Assembly (NCBI GenBank): GCA_958296195.1
Contig: OY282455.1
Coordinates: 1,116,001 to 1,180,000, forward strand
DNA from: an uncultured Pseudomonadales bacterium
Lineage (GTDB): Bacteria > Pseudomonadota > Gammaproteobacteria > Pseudomonadales > Azotimanducaceae
Length of the DNA stretch: 64,000 bases
Reading direction: 5' to 3'
Shown here: positions 9,223 to 18,073 of the stretch, in pieces
Layout: every line of letters begins with the position of its first letter
Numbering within the stretch: the first letter of the stretch is position 1
Translations under genes and position numbers: made by a program
Notes under the pieces: model-generated
Databases searched by the model: none
What the model was told of the DNA's origin: nothing
Seen by the model: the letters and a program-made list of their open reading frames with translations, nothing else

Positions 9223-9465
9223 ATGGAGGCTAGCGTCAAGAAGTGGGGCAACAGCCTTGCTCTACGAATTCCCCAAACCCTCGCACGCCAGATGAACATA
9301 GAGCAGGACTCTCGGGTCAGCCTGACGCTTCGCGGCGACAATCTGACCATCTCTCCGCTGCGGAGGCCCGCTGTGCGCTTGGAAGATATGCTGGCCGGTG
9401 TTAAAGCACACAACCGGCATGGCGAAATGGCGGCAGGCACGGCTTCGGGAGAAGAACCTTGGTGA
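9223..9465 (+). CDS. MazE/AbrB-type antitoxin
   Basis: An 80-residue SpoVT/AbrB-fold DNA-binding protein. The N-terminus MEASVKKWGNSLALRIPQ is the hallmark of MazE antitoxins. It is followed by the beta-rich swapped-hairpin domain and a charged, likely disordered C-terminal tail that would wrap the toxin. ATG 9223 is preferred to the GTG at 9214 because it gives the standard MazE start. The stop codon overlaps the toxin start by 4 bp (GTGA), so the two are translationally coupled. The pair probably represses its own promoter, the usual arrangement for type II systems. Confidence 0.85.
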   Translation: MEASVKKWGNSLALRIPQTLARQMNIEQDSRVSLTLRGDNLTISPLRRPAVRLEDMLAGVKAHNRHGEMAAGTASGEEPW

Positions 9466-9815
9466 GCGAAACACGGCTGGTCCCGCAAAGCGGGGATGCC
9501 GTATGGATCGACGTCAAGTCCTGGTCGGCCGGTGGTTTGGTTAGGCGGCGCCCCGCTGTCGTGCTGTCCCCAAGCACCTACAACAGCAAGGTTGGCATGG
9601 CGCTGCTCTGCCCAATCGTCAGCCGCGCCAAGGGCTGTCCTTTTGAAGTCGTCATACCTGCGGGCCTTGAGGTCAGCGGCGTGGTTCTAGCCGATCGAGT
9701 CAAGTGCCTAGGCTGGCGCACCTGCAATGCGGAAGTGATTGCGCGGCTCCCCAACCGAACTGTCGATGAGGTTCTGGAGAAGGTCGGAGCGCTGTTGAAA
9801 AGAAAACCCGGATGA
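9462..9815 (+). CDS. MazF/PemK-type endoribonuclease toxin
   Basis: A 117-residue toxin of the MazF/PemK family that cleaves mRNA at short motifs. Landmarks are the N-terminal GDAVWIDV, RRRPAVVLSPSTYN (the conserved RPavVlS strand), GMALLCPIVSRAKGCPFEVVIP and GVVLADRVKCLGW. The last resembles the VLaDqvkslDW signature, with G replacing the usual D. It starts at GTG 9462 inside the antitoxin stop codon; TTG 9459 is a possible alternative. The complete family core suggests an active toxin. Confidence 0.87.
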   Translation: MSETRLVPQSGDAVWIDVKSWSAGGLVRRRPAVVLSPSTYNSKVGMALLCPIVSRAKGCPFEVVIPAGLEVSGVVLADRVKCLGWRTCNAEVIARLPNRTVDEVLEKVGALLKRKPG

Positions 9816-9908
9816 GGGCGACCGCCTCCTTGCCTGCCGCCGAACTGGACATCCTGCATCCCTAGCCTGGATATTGCGCCAAGCCGCTTGTTCCTTGGAA
9901 AAGGCGCT

Positions 9909-10793
9909 CTAATCTGGGGCGGTCGCCAGCGCTGCGGCCCTTAGCCGCGCATCCTTGGTGCGCCATAGGTTTTCGATGAATGGCGCCAAAACCGCTCGTT
10001 GCGCTGCGGCATTCGGCCCCTGCATCGCCGCAGTGATCTCATGCGCCTCTACCCACATCTGCGCCCGGCGCCGTCGGCCGCCAAGAAACGCCCAGAAGCC
10101 TGGAGCGCCGTCTGGGTAGAAGATGGTGACGTCGATGAGTTGGCGCAGTTGCTGGTCGAGGCCGGCCAGTACATAGCTCAGGCCGCCGATCTTGGGATTT
10201 AAGAGGTGCTCAAACCGCGACTGCTGCGCCGTCCGCTTGGCCGGCGTGAAGCGGGTGCCCTCAAGAAAGCTCAACACAGCGGTTGGATGGTTGCGAAATA
10301 CGGCGCAGGCCGCCAGGGTGGCCTCCCGATCCTTGCTTGCGGCCTCGGCCCGGTTGCTGTCCACGACGCTGGGGCGACCGCGCCGAACATAGGGAAACCC
10401 AAGGAGCTTCATGGCCAAGCCGACCAGTGGCAGCCAAATGAGCTGCTGCTTGGTGAAGAACTTAAGCGGTGGCAGAGCGGGGCGCAGAACGGTTTGCAGC
10501 AGGAGAATGTCCGCCCAAGTCTGGTGGTTGCTGACGACCATGCACCACTGGTCCCGGCGCAGCGGCGCCTTCGGCCAGACCACTTCGAGATCGACCACGC
10601 GCAGCGCCTTCAGCAAGGCGCGGTTGGCGCTGACCCAAAGGTCGATGACCACGTCCATGCGCCGGGTGATCCCTCTGCGCCAACTGCCGACCAGCGGCAA
10701 CCGCAGCAGCGCCATCAAGTAGAGCGGGGCGCAGACCAAGATCGTGTTGACGGCGATGAACGCGATCGAAAGAGAGCCCTTTAACCAAGTCAT
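9909..10793 (-). CDS. Lysophosphatidic acid acyltransferase (PlsC-like, YihG type)
   Basis: A 294-residue inner-membrane acyltransferase of the 1-acyl-glycerol-3-phosphate family (phospholipid synthesis). It has one N-terminal hydrophobic segment (residues ~5-30) and the HX4D motif in SNHQTWADILLLQ. It also has the substrate motif FLEGTRFTPAKR and a FPYVRRGR segment. The long form with a C-terminal extension resembles YihG/PRK14014 proteins rather than essential PlsC. It is convergent with the mazEF pair and 86 bp downstream of the SLC13 gene on the same strand. Confidence 0.87.
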   Translation of the reverse strand: MTWLKGSLSIAFIAVNTILVCAPLYLMALLRLPLVGSWRRGITRRMDVVIDLWVSANRALLKALRVVDLEVVWPKAPLRRDQWCMVVSNHQTWADILLLQTVLRPALPPLKFFTKQQLIWLPLVGLAMKLLGFPYVRRGRPSVVDSNRAEAASKDREATLAACAVFRNHPTAVLSFLEGTRFTPAKRTAQQSRFEHLLNPKIGGLSYVLAGLDQQLRQLIDVTIFYPDGAPGFWAFLGGRRRRAQMWVEAHEITAAMQGPNAAAQRAVLAPFIENLWRTKDARLRAAALATAPD

Positions 10794-10879
10794 CCGGCGT
10801 TCATAGCACAGGCAAGGGGACGGTTCCAGCGTCGCGCCCTAGGCCGCCGGAGCTCGCGACTCAGCGACTGTTCCCGAGA

Positions 10880-12259
10880 TTAGGTGAGCAGCAGGTAGCA
10901 AAGGCTGGAAATGACCGCTGCGCCGATCAGGTTCAGCACGAAGCCTTCGCGGGCCATGACTTCGGCGGGCACTCGGCCGGTGCCGAACACGATGACGTTG
11001 GGGGCGGTGGCCACCGGCAGCATGAAGGCGCAGGAAGCGCTCATGGCGGCGGGAATCATCAGCAGTTGAGGGTCCATTCCGGCGCCCAGCGCCGCAGCGG
11101 CCAGGATGGGCATCAACAGGGTTGTGGTGGCCGTGTTGCTGGTGGTTTCCGTCAAAAAGGTGACGCCTAGGCAGATCACCGCCATGATCGCCAGCACCGG
11201 CCAAACGGCAAGGCCGGCCAAGGCGCCGCCTATGTCCTCGCTTAGGCCGGAAGCGGTGAAGGCTTGGGCGATGCTGATGCCGGCCCCGAACAGAATGAGC
11301 ATGCCCCAAGGAATCTTCACTGCGGTTTCCCAGTCCAGCAGGCGGCCGCCGCGCCCATCCGGGGTGAGGAACATGGCCACAGCCGCCAAAAAGGCGACGA
11401 TGGCGTCGCTGGAGTAAGGCAGTCCGAACCATTGGGTCCAGCCGCCGAAAGGCTCCTTGCGGGTCACCCAAGCCAAGGCCGTCAGGCTGAACAGGGCAAC
11501 CACTCGAACTTCAGCAGCGCTCCAAGCGCTAGGCGCCGGCGCCTCGAACTTGCTCCGGTGGGACAGATGGCGGGTCAGCCACAGGCCGATCAGGGGCACC
11601 AACACGACCACAACAGGAATGCCAATGACCATCCATTGCAGGAAACTGAACTCCGCACCGACCAAATCGCCGTAAACGCCCATGAAGATCACGTTCGGCG
11701 GTGTGCCGATGGGTGTGCCGATGCCGCCGACGCTGGCCGCATGGGCGATGCCAAGCAGCAGCGGCCACGCCAAGTCAGGGTCTTCGGACTTCTCCAAAAC
11801 CGCCGCCGCCACCGGCAGCAGCATGAGCGTGGTCGCGGTGTTGGATATCCACATGCTCAGCAGCGCCGACGCCGCCATGAAGCCAAACACGAGCCGGCGG
11901 CTGCTGCCGCCGCCGAAGGCGCGCACCATCGCCATCGCCATGCGCTGGTGGGCGCCGCTTTTCTCCAGCGCCCGGGCCAAAATGAAGCCGCCGAGCAGCA
12001 ACAGAACGATGGGATGGCCGTAGGCGGCGCCGACTTCCGTGGCCGTCAGCACGCCAGTCAGGGGTAGAATGGCCAACGGCACAAGGGAAGTGGCTGGAAT
12101 GGGGATGGGTTCGCACACCCACCAAACTACGCACAGCACGGTGACGCCCAAGGTGATGGCCGCCGCTGCCGCGAAACCCGCGTTGAGCATGAACAGCGCC
12201 GCCAAAATCGCCAAAATGGGGCCGACCGGCCCAGCGAGCTTTCTGATTGAGGGGGACAT
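10880..12259 (-). CDS. SLC13-family divalent anion:Na+ symporter
   Basis: A 459-residue polytopic membrane carrier of the DASS/SLC13 group (dicarboxylates or sulfate with Na+). Both signature re-entrant motifs are visible: SNTATTLMLLPVAAA in the first half and TETTSNTATTTLLMPIL in the second. GGIGTPIGTPPNVIFMG lies between them. ATG 12259 is chosen; an upstream in-frame TTG at 12310 would add an unconserved 17 residues. The substrate is unknown. The gene is divergent from sbcB. Confidence 0.9.
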   Translation of the reverse strand: MSPSIRKLAGPVGPILAILAALFMLNAGFAAAAAITLGVTVLCVVWWVCEPIPIPATSLVPLAILPLTGVLTATEVGAAYGHPIVLLLLGGFILARALEKSGAHQRMAMAMVRAFGGGSSRRLVFGFMAASALLSMWISNTATTLMLLPVAAAVLEKSEDPDLAWPLLLGIAHAASVGGIGTPIGTPPNVIFMGVYGDLVGAEFSFLQWMVIGIPVVVVLVPLIGLWLTRHLSHRSKFEAPAPSAWSAAEVRVVALFSLTALAWVTRKEPFGGWTQWFGLPYSSDAIVAFLAAVAMFLTPDGRGGRLLDWETAVKIPWGMLILFGAGISIAQAFTASGLSEDIGGALAGLAVWPVLAIMAVICLGVTFLTETTSNTATTTLLMPILAAAALGAGMDPQLLMIPAAMSASCAFMLPVATAPNVIVFGTGRVPAEVMAREGFVLNLIGAAVISSLCYLLLT

Positions 12260-12397
12260 GGCGACAAGATTGCCGAACCGGAGCGGGTGTTGCAATGCGC
12301 CATCGAGCAACGGCGGAACAAAGCGGCAAGTCCATCCGGTCGGGGCCGGGCGTCAAGGGTGGCACCCAACCAAACAGTCGGTTGGGGGAAGGGGAGT

Positions 12398-13804
12398 TTG
12401 AGCAGCATCTATTGGTATGACTTGGAGACCACCGGCGCGGCGCCCCGGTGGGATCGCATCGTGCAGTTCGCCGGCTTGCGCACCGACCTCAATTTGGAGC
12501 CCATCGGCGACGAGCACAGCACCTACATCCGTCCGCCGGATGACGTCATTCCCGACCCGGACGCCGCCCTAGTCACCGGCATCACCCCGCAGTTGGCCGT
12601 GCGCGAAGGTGCCTCGGAATGGGCCGCCTTAAGCCGCATCAACGAGTTGTTTTCGGAACCTGGAACCTGCGTTGCCGGCTACAACAACCTGCGTTTCGAC
12701 GACGAGTTCATCCGCTTCGGGCTGTATCGCAACCTGATGGATCCCTATGCCCGGGAGTGGCGCGACGGCAACACGCGCTGGGACATTTTGGATTTGGCTC
12801 GAGCCGCCGGGGCTTTGCGCCCGGAAGGGATGGAGTGGCCCAGGGACGACGAGGGGCTGCCCTTCTACAGCTTGGAGGCGCTGGCCGTCGCCAACGGCTT
12901 GGACCACGGCCAGCCTCACGACGCGCTGTTCGACGTCCGCGCCACCTTGGCGCTGGCCCGGCTGCTGCGGCAGCGCCAGCCAAGGCTGTTTGACTACTGC
13001 TTCAGCGCCCGTCTAAAGGCCAAGCTGCGGCAAATGCTGGAACCCTATGGTGAGCAAGTGCTGGCTTGCATCTCCGGTAGGTATCCCCGCCGCCGCTATT
13101 GCTTTGCGCCAGTGGTTTCGATCTGCGCCCATCCGGTGAACGCCAACTCCGTCATCGTGGCGAATGTTAGTGAAGGTATCGAGCCGCTGCTCGACTGGAC
13201 GGAGGCGCAAATTCGGGATGCCCTGTTCGGCCTTGATGCAGAGCGCCGCCCGCCTTTGAAGGAGGTGCGCCTGAACCGCTGCCCCTTCTTGGCGCCCCTT
13301 TCCGTTATCAGGCGCGCGGACGCCGCCCGCCTTGGTTTTGACGCCGAAGAGGCCGAACGACGGCGGCGGCGCCTCGGCCAGCCCGCCTTGGCGGACAAGA
13401 TTCGTCGGGTTTATGGGGCACAGACCCAACCGGCTTCCCAGGATGTGGAGGCGGCCCTCTATGACGGCTTTGTCAGCGACGCGGACCGGGACCTTTGCGC
13501 ACGGCTGCAGGCGGCGCTGGCGCAGGGCCAATGGCTGAACCAAAACTATCTGGATGCGCGTTTGGCTGAGTTGGCGGTGCGCTTGAAGGCGCGCAATTTC
13601 CCGGAACGCCTCACTGCGGGAGAGCAGGCGGATTGGCGCTCTTGGGTTCGCGCCAAGATCACCGCCCCGCAGGCGCCCTGGCGCACGTTGGCCGGAGCGC
13701 AAGCGCGGCTGCGGGAGGTCGAGGCATCGGGTGTGGCCCCCGCCGCAGTCTTGGCAGGCTTGAGCACGCACTTTCGCCGGCTGAAAATCGAGTACGACTG
13801 TTGA
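12398..13804 (+). CDS. sbcB: Exodeoxyribonuclease I
   Basis: A 468-residue 3'-5' single-strand DNA exonuclease (E. coli ExoI has 475). The DnaQ-like exonuclease core begins YWYDLETTG (DxE motif), then FAGLRTD, CVAGYNNLRFDDEFIR, and HDALFDVRATLALARLL with the catalytic HxxxxD. The SH3-like and C-terminal helical extensions follow. The start is TTG 12398, directly after a purine-rich GGGGGAAGGGGAG ribosome-binding site; the longer frame to 12287 adds an unconserved N-terminus. Its stop codon overlaps the start of the ABC ATPase gene, an unusual partnership for a repair nuclease. Confidence 0.95.
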   Translation: MSSIYWYDLETTGAAPRWDRIVQFAGLRTDLNLEPIGDEHSTYIRPPDDVIPDPDAALVTGITPQLAVREGASEWAALSRINELFSEPGTCVAGYNNLRFDDEFIRFGLYRNLMDPYAREWRDGNTRWDILDLARAAGALRPEGMEWPRDDEGLPFYSLEALAVANGLDHGQPHDALFDVRATLALARLLRQRQPRLFDYCFSARLKAKLRQMLEPYGEQVLACISGRYPRRRYCFAPVVSICAHPVNANSVIVANVSEGIEPLLDWTEAQIRDALFGLDAERRPPLKEVRLNRCPFLAPLSVIRRADAARLGFDAEEAERRRRRLGQPALADKIRRVYGAQTQPASQDVEAALYDGFVSDADRDLCARLQAALAQGQWLNQNYLDARLAELAVRLKARNFPERLTAGEQADWRSWVRAKITAPQAPWRTLAGAQARLREVEASGVAPAAVLAGLSTHFRRLKIEYDC

Positions 13805-14529
13805 GCATCGTTGCGCAATTGATCGACGTCGGCAAGGCGTTCACCGGGCGCTGGGTGCTTAAGGGGCTGAACCTGAGCTTCCCGGCTGGCCTGACCACCG
13901 CCGTTGTCGGCGGCAGCGGCAGCGGCAAAACCACGCTCCTGCAACTGATAAACGGCGTGTTGCGAGCGGACCGCGGCGAAGTGCGGGTTTTCGGCGAGCC
14001 GATTCCCCAGAATCGCCCGGAGCCGTTTCGACGCCGCATCGGCTACGCCGTCCAAGGCGCCGGACTGTTCCCCCATCTCACTAGCCGGCGAAACGTCGTT
14101 CTGGTGGCGGAGCTGGAGGGCTGGTCGAAGGACGTGATCAACGCCCGATACGCTGAATTGATCGAGGAAATGGGGTTGCCCGCAGAGATTGCGGAACGCT
14201 ATCCGCAGCAGTTGTCCGGCGGCCAGCAGCAACGGCTGGGGCTGTGCCGCGCCTTGATGCTGCGCCCCGGTTTGCTGCTGCTTGATGAACCCTTCTCCGC
14301 GGTTGATCCCATCACCAGAGTGGGCATCTACGAGCGTTTTGAGCATGTGCAGCGGCACGAGGGCGTGAGCGCCCTGCTGGTCACCCATGACATGCGCGAA
14401 GCGGTGCGCCTCGGCGACCGCCTGATCATCCTGAAGGAGGGGCGGGTGGTGCGCAGCGGGCCAACCGAGGAAGTGGTGCGGGCGCCCAACGACCCGTACG
14501 CGGAGCAACTCGTGAACCAGCACCTGTGA
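13801..14529 (+). CDS. ABC importer ATPase, osmoprotectant/betaine (OpuCA-like) type
   Basis: A 242-residue nucleotide-binding subunit. Walker A GGSGSGKTT, Q-loop YAVQGAGLFPHLT, signature LSGGQQQR, Walker B LLLLDEPF and the switch histidine in VTHDMREA are all present, so it should be active. The Q-loop sequence (GLFPHLT) is typical of quaternary-amine and osmoprotectant importers. It lacks the C-terminal CBS domains of OpuCA/ProV. The TTG start at 13801 overlaps the sbcB stop (TTGA), and its own stop overlaps the GTG of the next gene. The three genes are therefore translationally coupled. Confidence 0.9.
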   Translation: MSIVAQLIDVGKAFTGRWVLKGLNLSFPAGLTTAVVGGSGSGKTTLLQLINGVLRADRGEVRVFGEPIPQNRPEPFRRRIGYAVQGAGLFPHLTSRRNVVLVAELEGWSKDVINARYAELIEEMGLPAEIAERYPQQLSGGQQQRLGLCRALMLRPGLLLLDEPFSAVDPITRVGIYERFEHVQRHEGVSALLVTHDMREAVRLGDRLIILKEGRVVRSGPTEEVVRAPNDPYAEQLVNQHL

Positions 14530-16016
14530 GCCGCAAGTCCATTGACGGCAGGCGTCCTTGGCGAATCTGGTGCTTGGCCGCGCTGCTGGCTGGGTCCGCC
14601 GCCGCCGATCCCATCCACATCGGCAGCAAGAACAGCAACGAGTCCTACCTGCTTTCCGAAATGGCGGCTCAGCTTCTTGAGTCCGAAGGGTTCGTGGTGG
14701 AGCGGCGCTTCGGCTTGGGCGGCACGCTCATCGCCTTTGACGCCCTTGCTGCGGGGGAAATAGACCTGTACATGGAGTACACCGGCACCCTCAGCCAAGC
14801 GATTCTGAAATTAGGGCGGGACGCGGAGAGGCCGGAAATCAACCGGCTGTTGGCCCCTAGGCAGCTACGCTTGCTGCGTCCCTTGGGCTTCAACAACACC
14901 TACGCCATAGCGGTTCGGCGGCGGCAGGCGCAAGCGCTCGGCCTGCGCAGCATCGGCGATCTGGCCGACCATCCGGCCTTGAGAGTAGCCTTCAGCCACG
15001 AGTTTCTGGAGCGGCGGGACGGTTGGCCGGGCTTGGCCCAAGCCTATGGCTTGCACCTCAGCGCCACGGGAATTGAACACGCCTTGGCCTACCAAGCCAT
15101 TGCCGAAGGCGCCATTGACGTAACGGATGCCTACTCCACCGACGGCGAACTGCTGCGTTACGACTTGGCGCAACTGCGCGACGACCGGCGGTTCTTTCCC
15201 CAATACTTGGCGGCGCCCTTAGTGCGGAGCGATATCGGCGACAAAGTGGTGAAGCTCCTCAATGGCTTGGGCGGTTCTTTAACCGACGGCCGAATCCAAG
15301 CCTTGAACGCCGCCGTGGTGGTCGATGGCCGGAGCTTCGCTGATGTCGCCGCCGGTTTTTTGAGCGAACGCGGCATTGGCGCCGGCGCAAAGCCGGATGA
15401 TCTTTGGCCTAGCTTGGCCGCCAATACGGTGCAGCACCTCAAGCTGACCTTCAGCGCTCTCGGTGCGGCGGTGGCGGTCGGTCTGACGCTGAGCCTGCTC
15501 ATCTTTCGCCATGCGATCCTGGCGCGCTGCGTCATCTATGCGTGCGGGCTCCTGCAAACCGTGCCGAGCATCGCCCTTCTGGCGTTGCTGATCCCCCTGT
15601 TTGGCATCGGCGCCGCACCAGCGGTGCTGGCCTTGTTTCTATATTCGCTGCTGCCGATTCTGCGCAACACCGTCATGGCGCTCTGCGCCATAGATCCCAC
15701 ACTGCTGCGGGTTGCGGCGGCGTTGGGCTTGTCCCGCCGCGAGCAGATCCGGCATGTCTATCTGCCCTTGTCGATGCCGAGCGTATTGGCCGGCATCCGC
15801 ACGGCGGCGGTGATCACCATTGGCACGGCCACCCTGGCCGCCTTCATTGGCGCCGGCGGGTTGGGCGACCCCATCGTCACCGGGCTTGCCCTGAACGATG
15901 TTTCGCTCATCCTGCAGGGTGCCATCCCCGCCGCCATCCTAGCCATCGTGACGGAGCTGGCGTTTGAAGCCGTGGAGCGCACCCTCGTTCCCGGCCATCT
16001 ACGGGTGGTCCAGTAG
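14526..16016 (+). CDS. Fused substrate-binding protein and permease of osmoprotectant-type ABC importer
   Basis: A 496-residue two-domain protein starting at GTG 14526 (4-bp overlap with the ATPase stop). Residues ~1-27 form a signal peptide. Residues ~28-290 are an OpuAC-like ligand-binding domain (IHIGSKNSNESYLLSEM, DLYMEYTGTL, GFNNTYAIAVRRR, DVTDAYSTDG). Residues ~305-490 are a BPD-type permease with several membrane helices and the coupling loop AAALGLSRREQIRHVYLPLS. In the better-known fusions (OpuABC, EgtU) the permease comes first; here the binding domain is N-terminal and would sit in the periplasm. The ligand could be glycine betaine, choline, carnitine or ergothioneine and cannot be decided by eye. 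Confidence 0.88.
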   Translation: MSRKSIDGRRPWRIWCLAALLAGSAAADPIHIGSKNSNESYLLSEMAAQLLESEGFVVERRFGLGGTLIAFDALAAGEIDLYMEYTGTLSQAILKLGRDAERPEINRLLAPRQLRLLRPLGFNNTYAIAVRRRQAQALGLRSIGDLADHPALRVAFSHEFLERRDGWPGLAQAYGLHLSATGIEHALAYQAIAEGAIDVTDAYSTDGELLRYDLAQLRDDRRFFPQYLAAPLVRSDIGDKVVKLLNGLGGSLTDGRIQALNAAVVVDGRSFADVAAGFLSERGIGAGAKPDDLWPSLAANTVQHLKLTFSALGAAVAVGLTLSLLIFRHAILARCVIYACGLLQTVPSIALLALLIPLFGIGAAPAVLALFLYSLLPILRNTVMALCAIDPTLLRVAAALGLSRREQIRHVYLPLSMPSVLAGIRTAAVITIGTATLAAFIGAGGLGDPIVTGLALNDVSLILQGAIPAAILAIVTELAFEAVERTLVPGHLRVVQ

Positions 16017-16027
16017 AGCGCTCTCCT

Positions 16028-16339
16028 TCACCTCAGAAGAGTAACCAGGGCCTTTTGCCGGGACGAATCCAAACGGCGGAAGATCTTGATCAACGACTGC
16101 TCGGTCTCGCTGAGCGTACTGCGGAAAATTGCCTCCATATGCGGGTGCAGCGGCGGCTCCAACTGCTGTTCGGTGGTGCCCTGCGGGAGGGTGCCGAAGG
16201 ATTGCTCCAGCCGGGCCACTATCTCTGAATTCATGCTTCGGCGGTAATGCTTGGCGGCTTCGGCGATCTGCTCGCGCATGGGAGCTGGAAGGCGCACCAC
16301 GAATTTGTACGGTTCCTGTCGCATGGTTTTTCCGCGCAT
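16028..16339 (-). CDS. Arc-type ribbon-helix-helix DNA-binding protein
   Basis: A 103-residue protein (98 if started at the second ATG, 16324). The N-terminal 50 residues match the Arc/MetJ ribbon-helix-helix fold. FVVRLPAPMREQIAEAA gives the beta strand and first helix, and HYRRSMNSEIVARLEQSF is the second helix with the conserved SMNSEI pattern. The C-terminal half is a helical extension of unknown role. It is probably a small transcriptional regulator. It sits 20 bp downstream of the CBS gene on the same strand and is convergent with the ABC importer. Confidence 0.8.
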   Translation of the reverse strand: MRGKTMRQEPYKFVVRLPAPMREQIAEAAKHYRRSMNSEIVARLEQSFGTLPQGTTEQQLEPPLHPHMEAIFRSTLSETEQSLIKIFRRLDSSRQKALVTLLR

Positions 16340-16359
16340 GGGGCTCTTGCCGGCTTTGG

Positions 16360-16797
16360 CTAGGGCACTTCGCCGCGCACATAGTGCTCCAGGTGCTCGA
16401 TGGTGTCCGCCTGCTCGTCAATGATGGCGGAGAAGAGATCGCGCAGGCTCAACATGCCCACCACTACGCCCTCGTCGATCACCGGCAGGTGGCGGATGTG
16501 GTGGCGCTTCATCAAGGCTACGCACTCATCAATGTGCATCTCGGAAGTGACCGAAATAACGCCTGTCGTCATGATCTCCGAGACGAGGGCGGCCTTTGAC
16601 GACCGGTCCTTGAGGATCACTTTGCGGGTGTAGTCCCGTTCGGAAATGATGCCCACGGGCTGGCCGCTGTCCATCACTAGAAGCGCCCCCACCTCCTTTT
16701 CCGCCATCGTGTCGATGGCTTCGTAAACCGTGGCGCCGGGCGCCACGCTGAAGATGCCGCCGCCCTTGTGCTTGAGGATGTTTTGGACCAGTTGCAT
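16360..16797 (-). CDS. Tandem CBS-domain protein
   Basis: A 145-residue protein made of two CBS domains, a Bateman module that binds adenosyl ligands. CBS1 (~20-70) reads TVYEAIDTMAEKEVGALLVM then VGIISERDYTRKV. CBS2 (~85-135) reads CVALMKRHHIRHLPVIDEG then GMLSLRDL. ATG 16797 is chosen because GAGGGAGGCGG lies 7-10 nt upstream; ATG 16836 is in frame but has no such site. Stand-alone CBS proteins usually regulate a partner or sense energy charge. The partner is not evident here. Confidence 0.87.
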   Translation of the reverse strand: MQLVQNILKHKGGGIFSVAPGATVYEAIDTMAEKEVGALLVMDSGQPVGIISERDYTRKVILKDRSSKAALVSEIMTTGVISVTSEMHIDECVALMKRHHIRHLPVIDEGVVVGMLSLRDLFSAIIDEQADTIEHLEHYVRGEVP

Positions 16798-16974
16798 TGC
16801 CGCCTCCCTCGCCCGAATAAGCTGGTGAGGAGCCAATCTGCCATGCTTGGGCGAGAAATTAAAGCGCTTGTCGCCCCGGTGCGCGGCGCTGTGGGGCGGC
16901 GAACCTTCACTTTGGCCTTTGCGCAGTGGGGCCGATGGCGGTCTGTCGGCAATGAGCCCGGCAAGGCCGCTGCA

Positions 16975-17002
16975 TTGACGAAGAATTGAATTTCATCATA
17001 AA
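16975..17002 (+). promoter_or_regulatory. Candidate sigma-70 promoter upstream of the YhcG-family gene
   Basis: TTGACG (16975-16980), a 16-nt spacer and CATAAA (16997-17002) sit in a locally AT-rich stretch. Transcription would start close to 17009, ahead of both plausible start codons of the nuclease gene. Confidence 0.4.
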
Positions 17003-17050
17003 TTGCGACATCAAATACCGCATGGGTCTGGGATGATAGCGGTGACGAAC

Positions 17051-18073
17051 ATGAGCTTAACCGTGGCCGCCGCGGATTACGGCAACTTACTCGCCGTCGT
17101 GAGGGAGCGCATTCGATCCGCACAGTACCAGGCGTTGCGGGCGGTGAACAAGGAAATGGTCGGCCTGTACTGGGACATTGGTCGGCTGATCGTGGAGCGG
17201 CAGCAGATGGAGGGCTGGGGTAAGGCGGTGGTGCAGCGACTAGCTGCGGACCTGCGTGTCGAGTTCTCGGGCGTTGGTGGCTTCTCGGCTTCCAATCTGT
17301 GGCGGATGAAGGCACTAGTCGAAGCCTACGATGAGTCGCCAAAACTCGCACCGCTGGTGCGAGAAATAGCGTGGAGCCACAACCTAGTCATCCTCGAGCG
17401 CTGCAAGGTGCCGCAAGAGCGCGAATTCTACATCCGCATGACGCGCAAGTTCGGCTGGACGAAGAACGTCCTTATCCACCAAATTGAGAACCAGACCTAC
17501 GAGAAGTCTCTGCTCAGCCAGACGAACTTCGACGGTGCGCTAACACCGGAACTGCGCATGCAGGCGAAGCTGGCCGTTCGAGACGAATACACCTTCGACT
17601 TTCTGGAACTTGGCGAACAGCACAGCGAGCGTGAGTTGGAACGGGCGCTCATCGTCAAAGTGGACGATTTCCTGCGCACGATGGGTGGCATGTTCGCATT
17701 TGTCGGTAGTCAGTTTCGGCTTGCAGTGGATGGCGATGAGTTCTTCATCGACCTCGTGCTGTTCCACCGCCGGCTACGCGCTCTAGTGGCGATGGACCTC
17801 AAGGTCGGCAAATTCCGCCCAGAGCATGTCGGCAAGATGCAGTTCTACCTCACCGCCCTCGACCGCCAAGTGCGCGAGGACGGAGAGAACCCGCCCATCG
17901 GCATCATCCTCTGCAAGGAGAAGAACCGCACCGTTGTCGAATACGCACTGTACGACGCCACCAAACCCATCGGCGTAGCCACCTACCGCATGAGGAAGCG
18001 CTTGCCGAAGGAACTCGAAGGCCAGCTACCTTCGCCGCAGCAGATCATTCGGCTGTTGGATGCGATCAAGTAA
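17051..18073 (+). CDS. DUF1016 / YhcG-family PDDEXK nuclease
   Basis: A 340-residue protein of the YhcG (DUF1016) family. The N-terminal part (YGNLLAVVRERIRSAQ, VGLYWDIGRLI, LWRMKALVEAY) is the DUF1016_N helical domain. The C-terminal part is a PDDEXK-like nuclease domain with FFIDLVLFHRRLRALVAMDLKVGKF, which supplies the D and DxK catalytic residues, followed by KMQFYLTALD. ATG 17051 is preferred because GGTGA lies 5 nt upstream and homologues start just before the DY motif; ATG 17033 is possible. The family is often linked to defence or DNA repair islands, but here it stands alone. Base composition looks slightly less GC-rich than its neighbours, which may mark transfer (impression only). 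Confidence 0.85.
   Translation: MSLTVAAADYGNLLAVVRERIRSAQYQALRAVNKEMVGLYWDIGRLIVERQQMEGWGKAVVQRLAADLRVEFSGVGGFSASNLWRMKALVEAYDESPKLAPLVREIAWSHNLVILERCKVPQEREFYIRMTRKFGWTKNVLIHQIENQTYEKSLLSQTNFDGALTPELRMQAKLAVRDEYTFDFLELGEQHSERELERALIVKVDDFLRTMGGMFAFVGSQFRLAVDGDEFFIDLVLFHRRLRALVAMDLKVGKFRPEHVGKMQFYLTALDRQVREDGENPPIGIILCKEKNRTVVEYALYDATKPIGVATYRMRKRLPKELEGQLPSPQQIIRLLDAIK

Noticed and set aside
12287-12397. N-terminal extension of SbcB
   Set aside because: ExoI homologues begin just before the YDLETTG motif, and TTG 12398 has an excellent ribosome-binding site.
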